A DNA stretch of 64,000 nt from contig NC_087064.1 of assembly GCF_963678635.1 (NCBI RefSeq), positions 10,951,671 to 11,015,670 of the forward strand, in the 5' to 3' direction. Within the stretch, counting starts at the first letter, position 1; each line of letters begins with the position of its first letter. The notes under the pieces were generated by a model that saw only the letters and a list, made by a program, of their open reading frames with translations, made no database searches and had not been told where the DNA came from. Below are positions 55,501 to 63,400 of this stretch, in pieces. The stretch is from Symsagittifera roscoffensis (lineage: Eukaryota > Xenacoelomorpha > Acoela > Convolutidae). The translations under genes and the position numbers were made by a program.

Positions 55501-58500
55501 TATTTGGTGATATGTTTCTAAAACTTTGAACATTTCGTCTTTTGATTGTGATTGCATAAAAACATCGTCTAAATAGGTGATTGCGTTTTTCTTGAGTATT
55601 AGTGGTCTAAAAATTTTGCTCATAAAGGCTGAAAATGCTGCTGGTCCTATGGATATTCCATAGAATAAGCGGTTGAATTCATATTGTTGGTTTCCGATGA
55701 CAAATTGTGTTAAACGTCGTGATTGTTCATCTAGTGGCATTTGATTGTATGCACTATTCATGTCGGCGGTTGTGAAGTATTTGCCGTTTATTTTTGTTAA
55801 AATAACTTGTATTGGTTCAATGGGCCAATTACATTTTGATTCATCTATGAGTGAATTGAGGTATCTAGCATCGAGAACGATTTTTAATGATTCTCCTTTA
55901 GCTAGAATGATAACGGGGTTGATGAATGTGTTGCCTTTTGGTTGTTCTTCTTTATTAACTGGTGATATAATATTGTACTGTTCTAAAATATCGAGTAATC
56001 TGTTTACTTTATCATGTAAGTGAATTGGTACTTTACTTGCTCTTTGTTTTTTGAAAACTGCGTCTGGTTTTAATGGGAGATGTAGTGATGAACTGATTTT
56101 GCCAACATCGAATTTTGATGTTGCATAGACTGATGAATATTGAATTAGCTGTTTGGCTAACTTTTCGAATTCGTCTTGTGTTATTTGTGAATGTTGGAAA
56201 TTAAACATTGTTAAAAATTTCTGTTGGTCCTCTGTGTAGTTACTGATGTTGAATGTAGGTTTGAAATATGGAGTTTTTGTGAAATAATCCGTATTTCTGT
56301 TTTCGTTACTTATTATATTATTTATAGATAATTCTTCATTAAGAATTGTAGATTGGCAAATATCTAGTAATTGGAGTATATTATTTACGCGATAGGCTTT
56401 TTCGTGTATTGGTGATATTGTAGCGTTAGTTTCACAATATCCTAAAAGTCCTAAAGGTAATGTTACTTGGTAAGGTGTGTTGTTATAAACATGTAAGGAA
56501 ATAATATCTGAATTCGAATTTTTCAAATATTTTATTGAAGAGATTGTAATTTTGAAAAATTTATGAATAGGTTTGAATTCAAAATCTGACATATAAAATT
56601 TTTGTTTGTTTTGTTCTTTATCATATTGATGAACTTGTTTTATTGAAAAATTATAGATGTTCCCTGATAGTGGTTTCAGGTGTTTTCTTTGTTGATTAAA
56701 TATCGGATAAAATTTTGAAAAGAATGGTGGTTGTTTATTTAATCTTTGAAAAAATGTTAATGATGTTTCTTTTGTTTTTGTATATTTATCTTTGATTAAT
56801 ATTTTACTATTTAGTATGTTAATTGTTGGTATATACTTTGAAATAAATGGTATACCAATGATGTTATATTTAATATCAGTAATATGGAATATTTGTTTAA
56901 ATGGCTTGTTTAGAAGTTTGCTTTGCTCCATTGTTCTGGTAGGGAGGAGAAATAATTGGATTTTTCCGTAGTTTATCAATGTTGATCCTTGTGCTGTCGC
57001 TAACTTACTGGAGGTTTCAAGAGGTGTTAGCTTTGGGTGTAAAGTTTTTATTTCATTCCATGTGGGAATGTTTATTATGTTTGATTCTGCTCCTGAATCA
57101 ATTAAAAAATCTATTTCAAGGTCTGGTGGTTGAAATTCTTTATTTCTTGGGCTTTCTAACAGAAATGGTATTGTCCAAATTTTTTCTTTGGGTTGTTCTT
57201 TTTGTATATTTTGATAAATGTGGTTTGTATTCAAGCATTTTGTTTTGGTATTTTTATTGGTTTGATCTGTAGTGTTAATCTCGTTTGTTTCTTGCGTCGT
57301 TGGTGTGGAATTTATGGGTGTAGTGTAATGATTTTGAAGAAATTCTGATTGATTTTCATATATGTGTGATGGAAAGGGTTGTTCATATATGACAGATTCA
57401 TAGTCATTTTCGACTTTTATCATATTGATAGCAAGAGTGTTTTCAGTATCACTTTCTGAATCTGATGATGTACAGTTTATTTGATTGAGTTGTAACGTAT
57501 CAGTTACTGTGTCATCAATACCTGGGGGGTCTGATGTTGTTTCTGGGTTAGCTTGTACTTGATTGATTTGTCTTTGATGTTTAGGTGTACTACTTCTATG
57601 ACGATTATTAGAGTTATTGTAGTGATTATTATTCCGGTGTGGTGATTGGGAATAATTTCTATAACGATTATTATAACTTGGGTGTCGATTTTGTGAATTA
57701 TTTCGCGATCTGTTTTGGTAATTATTGTTTGGTCTGTTATAGTTCGATCTATTATATGAGTTATTCCTTGATCGATTGTTCGGGTAATTCTGGTTTCGGT
57801 TGTTTGAATAACTTCTATTTCGATTATAGGAGTAGTTTCTATTCCTATTGTATGATGAATTTCGTGATTGGTTGTTTGGATAGTTGTTATTTCTTGATTG
57901 GGAATTAGATCTAGAAATAAATCGTTGTGTATTTGAATTTGATCTGGAGTAGTTATTTCGACTATTCGGTCTATTGTAGTGATTTTGTGATGAATTATAC
58001 GTGTTTCTTCGTTCTGGTGATCTTCCTCTATAACTTGAGTTATATGGAGATTGATTTCTTGTATAGCTTGTATTGTTCGGGAGTGGTTTTCCTGAACTGT
58101 TGTTGCTGTATACATTTTTGTTTGGTAGATTTTGATCTTTTTTCATGTATTGATAAAATGATTTATTTGGTTCTTTGTATTTTTGAGGTTTATTTTGACT
58201 ATCTTGCTGTTTTTGTTTACATTCGGAAATACTATGTCCGTATCGTCGGCAATAATTACACCATTTTTTGAAAGATGGTTTACCTTTAAAGTTCGGGTTC
58301 TTTTCGTAAATATTGAGTATTTCAGTGATTTTTTCAACGAGATCTGTTTCTGATTCTTGTATATTATTAATATTAGTGGGAGTCGTTTCAATTTTGTTAA
58401 CGTATTGTAATTTCAAATTCTCCGTTTCTTCTAGTTTCATCGTGATTTCTGCTTGTTCTAGTTTGTCTACTAGTTTTCTAAAATCTAAATCGGGTTCTCG

Positions 58501-60783
58501 AATTGAAGAAGGATGGGATGCTCTCTTTTTTATTGCTATTTTCCTTAATTGTGGTGTTAAGGTCATCATTAAGATTTCTGTCATCTTAGTGTTTTTATAG
58601 TCGTGTGTATTTATTGAATATGCTTTTCGAACTAGTGTTTCGATTCTTACTGCTATTTGTTTGATGGTTTCGTTTGGTAATCTGCGAATTTCATTACATA
58701 AAACTCTTTGTTGTTGTTTGTTTCTTTCGGAGTCAAACATTTTTGAAAATTCTTGTGTAAATCTTTTCCAGTTTGATTTTATTTCTTGAGGTAGTACTGA
58801 AAACCATTTTTGGGCTGCGCCATCTAAGGTTGTTTGTATCAACGCTGTGCGTCGATGTATCCAGTTTTGATGTAGTGGCGTATTAATTGGTTCAGGTCCT
58901 ATATTTAAAATCAAATTTGCTGTTACTGCATTTAAGTAATCTTCTACGGAGTATTCAGGGTCTGTTCCTGTGAAAACCATTAAGGGTTTGTTTGATGTTA
59001 TTGATGATCCACCCATAAGGTATGGATTCATTGTCATTTGTAATGATTCAGCTGCATTTGGCATTTGAGAAAAATTTGAAAGTTGGTTTCTTGTTATTTC
59101 ATGTTGTTGAAGATAATACGGGAGTGGTATTTCATTTTGCATTTGTGATGGTTGATACGAGTGTGTAGTCATTGGATTTTGTTGTTGAATTGGTTGAAAA
59201 GATTGTGTATTAATTGGATTTTGTTGTTGAATTGGTTGTTGATATTGTGCATCTATTGATTGTGGAGAAAAATTTCTATGATTTGTACGTGTTTTCTGTA
59301 TTCCTTGTCTACGATATTCTTGAGTATTTGGTGCAAATATATCTGGTTGTAAGAAATCTTCATCTGAGGATAAATAATCCATTTGATAAGATGTTTGTTT
59401 TTTATTTTTATTTTGTTGAAAAAATGGGTAATTTCCACTGCGATCCTGTGGAGGATTTGGTTGAAAATTTGTGGAATTATATTGGGCCGTTGGGTTATCC
59501 CAGTTTCGAGGTTTTGTATATTGATTAAAATTTCTTTGTGGTTGATAATTTGTTTTTGATGGATGTGTATAATTATAATTATGGTCTGCAAAGTTGTTTC
59601 TAGTGAATGTTTTGCGTGTTTTTGATGGTATTGTCATGGGTTTGTATGTTTGGTAATCCATATGTGAATATTTAGGGGCAACCGAAGGTTTAACGGTTGA
59701 TTGTAAGGTTACCTGTGTTTGTGAAGGATTTGTATTTCTTGGTGTTGTTAAATTTGGGCGTATTGGTGAAATACTTTGTTGTGTAGTTGTTGTGTGTACA
59801 ATTTCTTCATTTATGAAGTGTGATGGTGTCTGGATATCTTGTTGAGTAAGATTCCTAGTTCCATTGAGGTTTTCATTGTGTATGACTGTAGAGTTTAAAC
59901 TATTATTTTGTGTATCGGGTAAAAATGTATTATAGTTTAATGGTGTTGCATCAATTGTTAATGGTATTACTCTTACATAATCTCTTATGTAAGATATTGT
60001 ACCTATTGCTTGACTTGAGATTGATTGTGGAAAGTTTATAAATGCGGAATGAGACCATTCGGGGTCCCAAACATAATCTGATTGTTCTGTGATAGCGGTA
60101 TCATCGTTCGAATTTTGGGGTCTAAAATTTTTTCTTGCTTGTGCAATTAAATCAATATTGTGTGTAAAATAATCTATTATGAACCATGCTAAAATTTTTT
60201 GTAAATCGTGTTTGGTATGTTGTGAAACGTCGTCTTTCGTGAAATTTTCTTTAATGATGTTTAAATAACTAGAGAGTAGTGTGATTTCATGTCGTACTCT
60301 TAAATGTTTAGATGTTTCTGTCGGTGAGACATTTGTTAATGGGAGTTCATTTTCTAATATCGAAATATAACTATATATTAGTGCGAAAACTTCATTGGTG
60401 AAAATGGAGTTTGCTCTTTGTGAGTTATGGTATTGGATGCTTTTTATATATTCTGAAAAAACTTTTGAAAATTCTAAATCAAGGTCGTCTGTTTGAATAG
60501 TATATGTTCTATTATTATGGTTTGGGGAAGTGAATTCTATAGAGTAGATTCCATACTGTTGTGTTATGTTGCATATATCTTTTAGATAGTGATCTATGAT
60601 TTGTCTTTTGATTTTTACATCGGGGAACTCTGTTTTACATGGACTGATTCCGGGTTCAAATAAATTTACGAGTAAATTTTGACAAAATATGTGTTGTCCT
60701 CTATCAGTATCTGCATCTACTATAAAAGGAAAGATTTCATCATCATCTGGAGTTTCGTCACCTGGGGTGTGCGTTGAACTCAT
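52561..60783 (-). CDS. gag-pol: Gag-Pol polyprotein (2740 aa, single frame)
   Basis: Residues 1-600 are an unusually long N-terminal Gag region, Gln/Asn-rich from ~300. Residues ~601-795 match the retrotransposon Gag/capsid core (GAAQKWFSVLP, FTQEFSKMF). The CCHC knuckle is at 842-855 (CNYCRRYGHSISEC), followed by an Asn/Arg/Ser/Tyr-rich tract (~900-1070). The aspartic protease is DSGA at 1229-1232. RT covers ~1590-1790 with Asp1638 and YLDD 1737-1740. RNase H acidic residues are Asp1886, Glu1929 and Asp1956, with LPDTLSR near 2000. Integrase has an HHCC finger (His2249, His2256, Cys2286, Cys2289), Asp2321, Asp2381, Glu2417 (D,D-35-E) and a GPY/F module at 2591-2600, with no chromodomain. The PR-RT linker (VTLPLGLLGYCE) resembles that of some animal Ty3/gypsy env-bearing groups. 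All key residues are present, so the protein looks functional. Translation is one frame without frameshift. Confidence 0.97.
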   Translation of the reverse strand: MSSTHTPGDETPDDDEIFPFIVDADTDRGQHIFCQNLLVNLFEPGISPCKTEFPDVKIKRQIIDHYLKDICNITQQYGIYSIEFTSPNHNNRTYTIQTDDLDLEFSKVFSEYIKSIQYHNSQRANSIFTNEVFALIYSYISILENELPLTNVSPTETSKHLRVRHEITLLSSYLNIIKENFTKDDVSQHTKHDLQKILAWFIIDYFTHNIDLIAQARKNFRPQNSNDDTAITEQSDYVWDPEWSHSAFINFPQSISSQAIGTISYIRDYVRVIPLTIDATPLNYNTFLPDTQNNSLNSTVIHNENLNGTRNLTQQDIQTPSHFINEEIVHTTTTQQSISPIRPNLTTPRNTNPSQTQVTLQSTVKPSVAPKYSHMDYQTYKPMTIPSKTRKTFTRNNFADHNYNYTHPSKTNYQPQRNFNQYTKPRNWDNPTAQYNSTNFQPNPPQDRSGNYPFFQQNKNKKQTSYQMDYLSSDEDFLQPDIFAPNTQEYRRQGIQKTRTNHRNFSPQSIDAQYQQPIQQQNPINTQSFQPIQQQNPMTTHSYQPSQMQNEIPLPYYLQQHEITRNQLSNFSQMPNAAESLQMTMNPYLMGGSSITSNKPLMVFTGTDPEYSVEDYLNAVTANLILNIGPEPINTPLHQNWIHRRTALIQTTLDGAAQKWFSVLPQEIKSNWKRFTQEFSKMFDSERNKQQQRVLCNEIRRLPNETIKQIAVRIETLVRKAYSINTHDYKNTKMTEILMMTLTPQLRKIAIKKRASHPSSIREPDLDFRKLVDKLEQAEITMKLEETENLKLQYVNKIETTPTNINNIQESETDLVEKITEILNIYEKNPNFKGKPSFKKWCNYCRRYGHSISECKQKQQDSQNKPQKYKEPNKSFYQYMKKDQNLPNKNVYSNNSSGKPLPNNTSYTRNQSPYNSSYRGRSPERRNTYNSSQNHYNRPNSRNNYSRSNSNTQRFISRSNSQSRNNNYPNNQSRNSSYNRNRNYSYNRNRSYSNNRNQNYPNNRSRNNSYNRSNYNRPNNNYQNRSRNNSQNRHPSYNNRYRNYSQSPHRNNNHYNNSNNRHRSSTPKHQRQINQVQANPETTSDPPGIDDTVTDTLQLNQINCTSSDSESDTENTLAINMIKVENDYESVIYEQPFPSHIYENQSEFLQNHYTTPINSTPTTQETNEINTTDQTNKNTKTKCLNTNHIYQNIQKEQPKEKIWTIPFLLESPRNKEFQPPDLEIDFLIDSGAESNIINIPTWNEIKTLHPKLTPLETSSKLATAQGSTLINYGKIQLFLLPTRTMEQSKLLNKPFKQIFHITDIKYNIIGIPFISKYIPTINILNSKILIKDKYTKTKETSLTFFQRLNKQPPFFSKFYPIFNQQRKHLKPLSGNIYNFSIKQVHQYDKEQNKQKFYMSDFEFKPIHKFFKITISSIKYLKNSNSDIISLHVYNNTPYQVTLPLGLLGYCETNATISPIHEKAYRVNNILQLLDICQSTILNEELSINNIISNENRNTDYFTKTPYFKPTFNISNYTEDQQKFLTMFNFQHSQITQDEFEKLAKQLIQYSSVYATSKFDVGKISSSLHLPLKPDAVFKKQRASKVPIHLHDKVNRLLDILEQYNIISPVNKEEQPKGNTFINPVIILAKGESLKIVLDARYLNSLIDESKCNWPIEPIQVILTKINGKYFTTADMNSAYNQMPLDEQSRRLTQFVIGNQQYEFNRLFYGISIGPAAFSAFMSKIFRPLILKKNAITYLDDVFMQSQSKDEMFKVLETYHQILQNENLKAAPDKSHFFLTRVKFLGHNIERKTITPLKSRIDAIQKLQPPTNKKKIQEFLGMLNFLSKYVYKMQLYLRPFYNILRQQNNFEWNTEHQTRFEEIKKLLTEQISNTIPDPDQPFYAMCDASNFGIGAALLQSHNGTNKMNLISANSRLLTQAELRLSTLMRECTAIIYTLTEYEFLILGSQHPTVLFTDHKPIIFLFTQKSNPNHRVYRFQLILMKFPNLHIVWTAGKNLALPDTLSRNTPPELLTRKTTVEIPKNIKFYLAENETSPRLECKYAVKTDIEQSQINNLQHFPLYLDCQNNHYEVDLLGTSTFKPIPYSQWIKNNTQQKRTKQHLPKKDHFPLIEKEDLTDKINLSGPQTNDSKYTINQVFDLHDPLDTIPLSKFEVENIFLPPTDTITISTLKQYQNLDPIIRQLKSWHKYKTKPIKADSTILGNKTLLRYFRKFNNTTINETTDLLEYNLNESTVPCLPISMILIAFNISHTQNIKGHSGSEKTYSNFIQNFYFPNAPIWIKVLCNDCIVCQLNKPYPNQKQVAQKQDFKGQSLYFNHRISFDTKGPISPSSEGNSYIMVIVDAFTHYVALNPVPHCNAYYAYTTLYEHWIAKFGLPEILVTDNGTEFINNEIITLCHLYNIKHKPRTSHAPWTNGLVEGMNRSLQEYLRCIINRNDTKYTEWSADVKLFPLAYNSQITTTLGMSPYEMVFNQKPRKPIMFTANSHKNAQGYCQPNKDSICYNLPLHTHDEDHFHHPQILKLASGTHTEWILNRDKKHNEIYQKITKKLLQRQNINEQINSRFTPASDLKIGTFVLIPNFNTHKGISKKLQPLRKGPYQIIAKPTDVTYKIIDSNKKEIVQHRNNLLPYYPKEYALRELTQLYSFTGLKIIQNEPHLKNTEQNDNPTETQNTKPTATKNNTQNHKESPKQRKNRKMTEQIIPQEEIDKSEHRKTTRLRNQPRKNYKMFIPQSKILKKVEFKK
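60756..60764 (-). promoter_or_regulatory. Candidate splice donor at the gag start
   Basis: CAG|GTGACG on the coding strand, exon end at 60762, seven codons plus one base into gag. Some retroviruses (for example alpharetroviruses) splice env to the first gag codons in this way. Use here is inferred. Confidence 0.4.
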
Positions 60784-61225
60784 TTTTTCGTTCGATGACT
60801 GTTAATATATAATTATTAATGTGTCGAATTGGTTGATTCCAATTGTATAAATGTACTGGTTTGTGTTTATACTGCTTTTTTATTCTTCTTTTTCCTCTTT
60901 GTGATGAATTTGAAGTTGTTTCTGAGTCAGAAAAATATAATTGATCGTGTTGTGGGTAATTTTTATCTATTGATTCTTTTAATTTGTAAAGTTCGTCTAA
61001 ACTGTTGGTTTCTGATTCTGAAAATGCGTTTCGATTTTTTGAAAATCTTTTTCGTGTTATTTGTCTTTGTTTAGTTATTATTTTTCTCTTTAGTGTTTGT
61101 CGTTTTGTTCGAATGTATCCAATTGTTTGTGTATGAGGTGTGATTACAAGGTCGTATTTTTTGTTATCTATTTCACAATTGTGTAAAATGATTGTTTGTT
61201 TATTTCCTAGGTTTTTAAATGACAT
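60758..61225 (-). CDS. Basic 155-aa protein upstream of gag
   Basis: ATG at 61225; the TGA at 60760-60758 lies 26 nt inside gag in another frame. The protein is strongly basic, with an Arg/Lys-rich stretch (KRKIITKQRQITRKRFSKNR) that could serve as a nuclear or RNA-binding signal, a Ser/Glu acidic patch (FSDSETTSNSS) and a second basic cluster (RGKRRIKKQYKHK). There is no membrane segment or known fold that I recognise. It is the first long frame on the genomic RNA, so it may be a regulatory protein, or an upstream ORF that tunes gag translation. The shared region with gag holds a donor-like CAG|GTGACG (exon end 60762). Confidence 0.62.
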   Translation of the reverse strand: MSFKNLGNKQTIILHNCEIDNKKYDLVITPHTQTIGYIRTKRQTLKRKIITKQRQITRKRFSKNRNAFSESETNSLDELYKLKESIDKNYPQHDQLYFSDSETTSNSSQRGKRRIKKQYKHKPVHLYNWNQPIRHINNYILTVIERKNEFNAHPR

Positions 61226-61741
61226 AAGGTTTAGAATGACGGATGCAAAAGGTTGTTAAATGATTTCTATTGACTTAAACTGTTAGTTCTTACGATTTTT
61301 TGGTTAGCTTAACCTGGGTCTAGTTGTTCAGGGTTGGAGAGAAAAGTATATCGATTCCGAAGAATGATTTTTACTTTCTCGTGACTAGTATAAGCTAAGG
61401 TGTTAACTTACTTAATCTTACTTAGGGGTAGTGATTGTGTTCAAGGGTTGGAGAATAGTAAATCGATCCACAAGGTTCAGGTATAATTAGAACGCGAGTA
61501 GTTCGTTAGATACTATTTTAAACTTACTAAGTCTAAGATTTATCCTGGGTCTGGTAAGAGGAGGGGTCAAGTGAAGGATGAATAACCGAAGTTCTTCACT
61601 GTTTATCCTAATTTGAATGATTAGTTTTGTTTAAAAATTTCTATTAGTCTTGGGTTTTTAGAAAGGGTTGGGTAGTGAATCGACGTTTGAGGTCGTTAGA
61701 CACTAATTAAGTGGGTGGGGGAGAACAAAGTTGTTCTGTTT

Positions 61742-61826
61742 GATCCAAGGATAAGCCTTGATGATCAAATTTAAAATTTAATTAAGTAGAAAATTATTTA
61801 AGATCCAAGGATAAGCCTTGATGATC
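61742..61826 (-). repeat. Duplicated stem-loop in the leader
   Basis: A 25-bp word occurs twice, 60 bp apart (61742-61766 and 61802-61826). On the coding strand each can fold as GATC-AT-CAAGG-CTTAT-CCTTG-GATC: a 9-bp stem with a 2-nt bulge and 5-nt loop. A candidate packaging, dimerisation or protein-binding element. Confidence 0.85.
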
Positions 61827-62154
61827 TGATTTTAAATTAAGTGACTTTAAATTTTTATAAAGTTTTAAATTTGTGTAAAGGAAAGATTTAGTGTTTTGAT
61901 GATATTAGTGGGTTTATGATTGCTGTTATGTTTTAGGTGATGAAGCTGGAACAACAGGATGATTTATGATTACTAACCATTTATTGTCATGCTACTAATT
62001 TTTATTTTTATTTTCCAATAAATATTCTTCAAACATGTTTTGTATAATACTGCAGAATTTTAGGAAAACGATCTTAGATCTTTTTATCAATCGTTATTGT
62101 ATAATATTAATTTGTTTAGCGCCTGAAATGATTTTGAAGATTTACTTCAAGGTT

Positions 62155-62388
62155 TTATGTTTGCAAATGGAAATCTAAATTCATTGCAAGTAGTATTCGA
62201 AATATAAAAGTTTGTTCTGGCTTTTGCCGAACTATCATATAACTATACGGCAAGTTTCTACTTTGTCGTATGTCGTCTTTGGTTCGATGTCTTCTTCCAA
62301 TTCCGGGTAGTTCTATTATGGTTCGGAATATTGGCTCTGATCTATTGAGTCGGAGAGACATTTCAATTAAATTATTGTCGTATAACAT
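62155..62388 (-). CDS. Small leader ORF (77 aa), doubtful
   Basis: Opens with ATG ~90 nt after the PBS. It has mixed charged composition with a basic patch (LPGIGRRHRTKDDIRQSR). No motif recognised. It could be an upstream ORF or chance. Confidence 0.3.
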   Translation of the reverse strand: MLYDNNLIEMSLRLNRSEPIFRTIIELPGIGRRHRTKDDIRQSRNLPYSYMIVRQKPEQTFIFRILLAMNLDFHLQT

Positions 62389-62458
62389 TTTGTAAATGTT
62401 TTTGTCTAATTTCTAATCTAATTTTGGTTAATTCTAATCTAGTAAGGTCTTGTTCGAG

Positions 62459-62474
62459 ACTTATGGTCGCACCA
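62459..62474 (-). promoter_or_regulatory. Primer binding site (PBS)
   Basis: Two nucleotides inside the 5' LTR the coding strand reads TGGTGCGACCATAAGT, complementary to a tRNA 3' end GGTCGCA-CCA. TGG complementary to CCA plus the 2-nt spacing is the classic arrangement. I could not assign the tRNA isoacceptor. Confidence 0.85.
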
Positions 62475-62476
62475 GA

Positions 62477-62886
62477 TGAGTTAGGACTGGGGTGTATAAC
62501 TCATAGAGTAATTTCGGATAGGGTACACCGTCTGCTCGTCACGCTATCTTATTTTCGGCCGGATAGATTCGTGCAACTTCTTAGTCTAATACCGATCCTA
62601 ATCTTACTCTTATACTATCTAGTCTCAGGTTGTTTAACTAGTCTCTGCTAGGCTCAATAGATCTAGGGTATACTGGTTTATTGCGGCTGCTGAAGTGCTC
62701 GGGAGAGTCCAACTAATTTCTAAGTTAAATTCAAATCTCTCTGGTGCTGAAATTACAAGTAACTTCAGCACTTACAAATAAGTGGGTTGTTAGTTAGATG
62801 GATCATGATTGGTTAATATTAAATACTTTACATTGGTAAAACATTTAATTTATCCAATCATAAAATATAGTTTAGATCAGGTTCCA
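62477..62886 (-). repeat. 5' LTR (410 bp), promoter-bearing
   Basis: Identical by eye to the left LTR. In coding orientation it begins TGGAACCTGATC and ends CCTAACTCA. It has an A/T-rich ACTATATTTTATG and CCAAT/ATTGG boxes in the first ~90 nt, an 8-bp stem hairpin at 62744-62771, AATAAA (complement 62677-62682) and an AGTATAAGAG TATA-like word further on. The transcription start is not determinable by eye. Confidence 0.96.
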
Positions 62887-62890
62887 TTTC
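62887..62890. repeat. Target-site duplication (right), TTTC
   Basis: Copy of 43978-43981. Confidence 0.85.
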
Positions 62891-63400
62891 TTCGGAAAAA
62901 TTTCGAGTTTTCAACTAGCCAGATTTGACGTAATTTTTTTGTCATTCACAAGGTATTGGTATCCTCAGTTTAATATGACAAAATATTTCCTCTGTGATCA
63001 ATTTTGTAGAGTTGAAGATTGCCATTTCGGCAAATTTGGGACAATTAGCGCGCGATATGTTTCGGGGTATTAATAAGTAAGCGGACATTTCACCCGTCTT
63101 GGAAATTGTTCCATATTGGTTGAATTAAGCTCATTTGTCATAGTCGATTTGATACTAGGATTTAAATATATATCTTCGTATTTTATATGACGTGTGTTGG
63201 GAAGTTTTCTACAACTAATCTCAAATTTTTTTTCTTATTTGTTTTTTTTTTACAATTTATTTTCTTATGTTAATACTGCTCCATAGACCTTAAAAGGCCG
63301 TCGAAACATTCAGGGCTTCGTTCTGATACGAGCAGTCTTGTTTCGATTTACATGTGTTTTTTGGTATTTTTTGGTTTCATTTTCAGATTGATTTTAGTAA
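62891..63400. repeat. Dispersed repeat, diverged copy 3, split by the LTR element
   Basis: Contains TGTGATCAATTTTGTAGAG, CGCGCGATATGTTTCGGGGT, and later CGTCGAAACATTCAGGGCTT and GAGCAGTCTTGTTTCGA. These match, in order, the repeats at 39030-39400 (and in reverse those near 8205-8290). Confidence 0.65.

Larger units (their letters stand above)
61226..62476 (-). promoter_or_regulatory. 5' leader (packaging/regulatory region)
   Basis: A 1.25-kb untranslated leader between the PBS and the first long ORF. It contains two identical hairpin-forming repeats (61742-61766, 61802-61826), three degenerate GGGTTGG...ATCGA repeats (near 61331, 61445, 61665), and GTAAG-type donor-like sites (complements near 61408, 61422, 61525). 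A 77-codon ORF sits at 62155-62388. Retroelement leaders usually hold packaging and dimerisation signals; the assignment is by position and structure. Confidence 0.6.
43982..62886 (-). mobile_element. Complete 18,905-bp env-bearing LTR retroelement (Metaviridae/Ty3-gypsy type)
   Basis: Bounded by two 410-bp direct repeats with TG...CA ends and a 4-bp TSD. All major frames run on the minus strand, so the 5' LTR is the right-hand one. Coding order: 155-aa ORF, gag-pol (2740 aa), two small hydrophobic ORFs, a Met-free 378-codon frame, env-like 872 aa, 597-aa unknown. Pol order PR-RT-RNaseH-IN with a GPY/F module places it in Ty3/gypsy. Most such elements are 5-10 kb, so size and gene number are unusual. 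No frame break was found in gag-pol, env or the 597-aa ORF, and the LTRs look identical, which indicates a recent insertion. Confidence 0.96.

Noticed and set aside
57504-58115. 203-codon minus frame (Ile/Thr/His-rich)
   Set aside because: It is the +1 shadow of the low-complexity Asn/Arg/Ser/Tyr tract of Gag and has no independent features.
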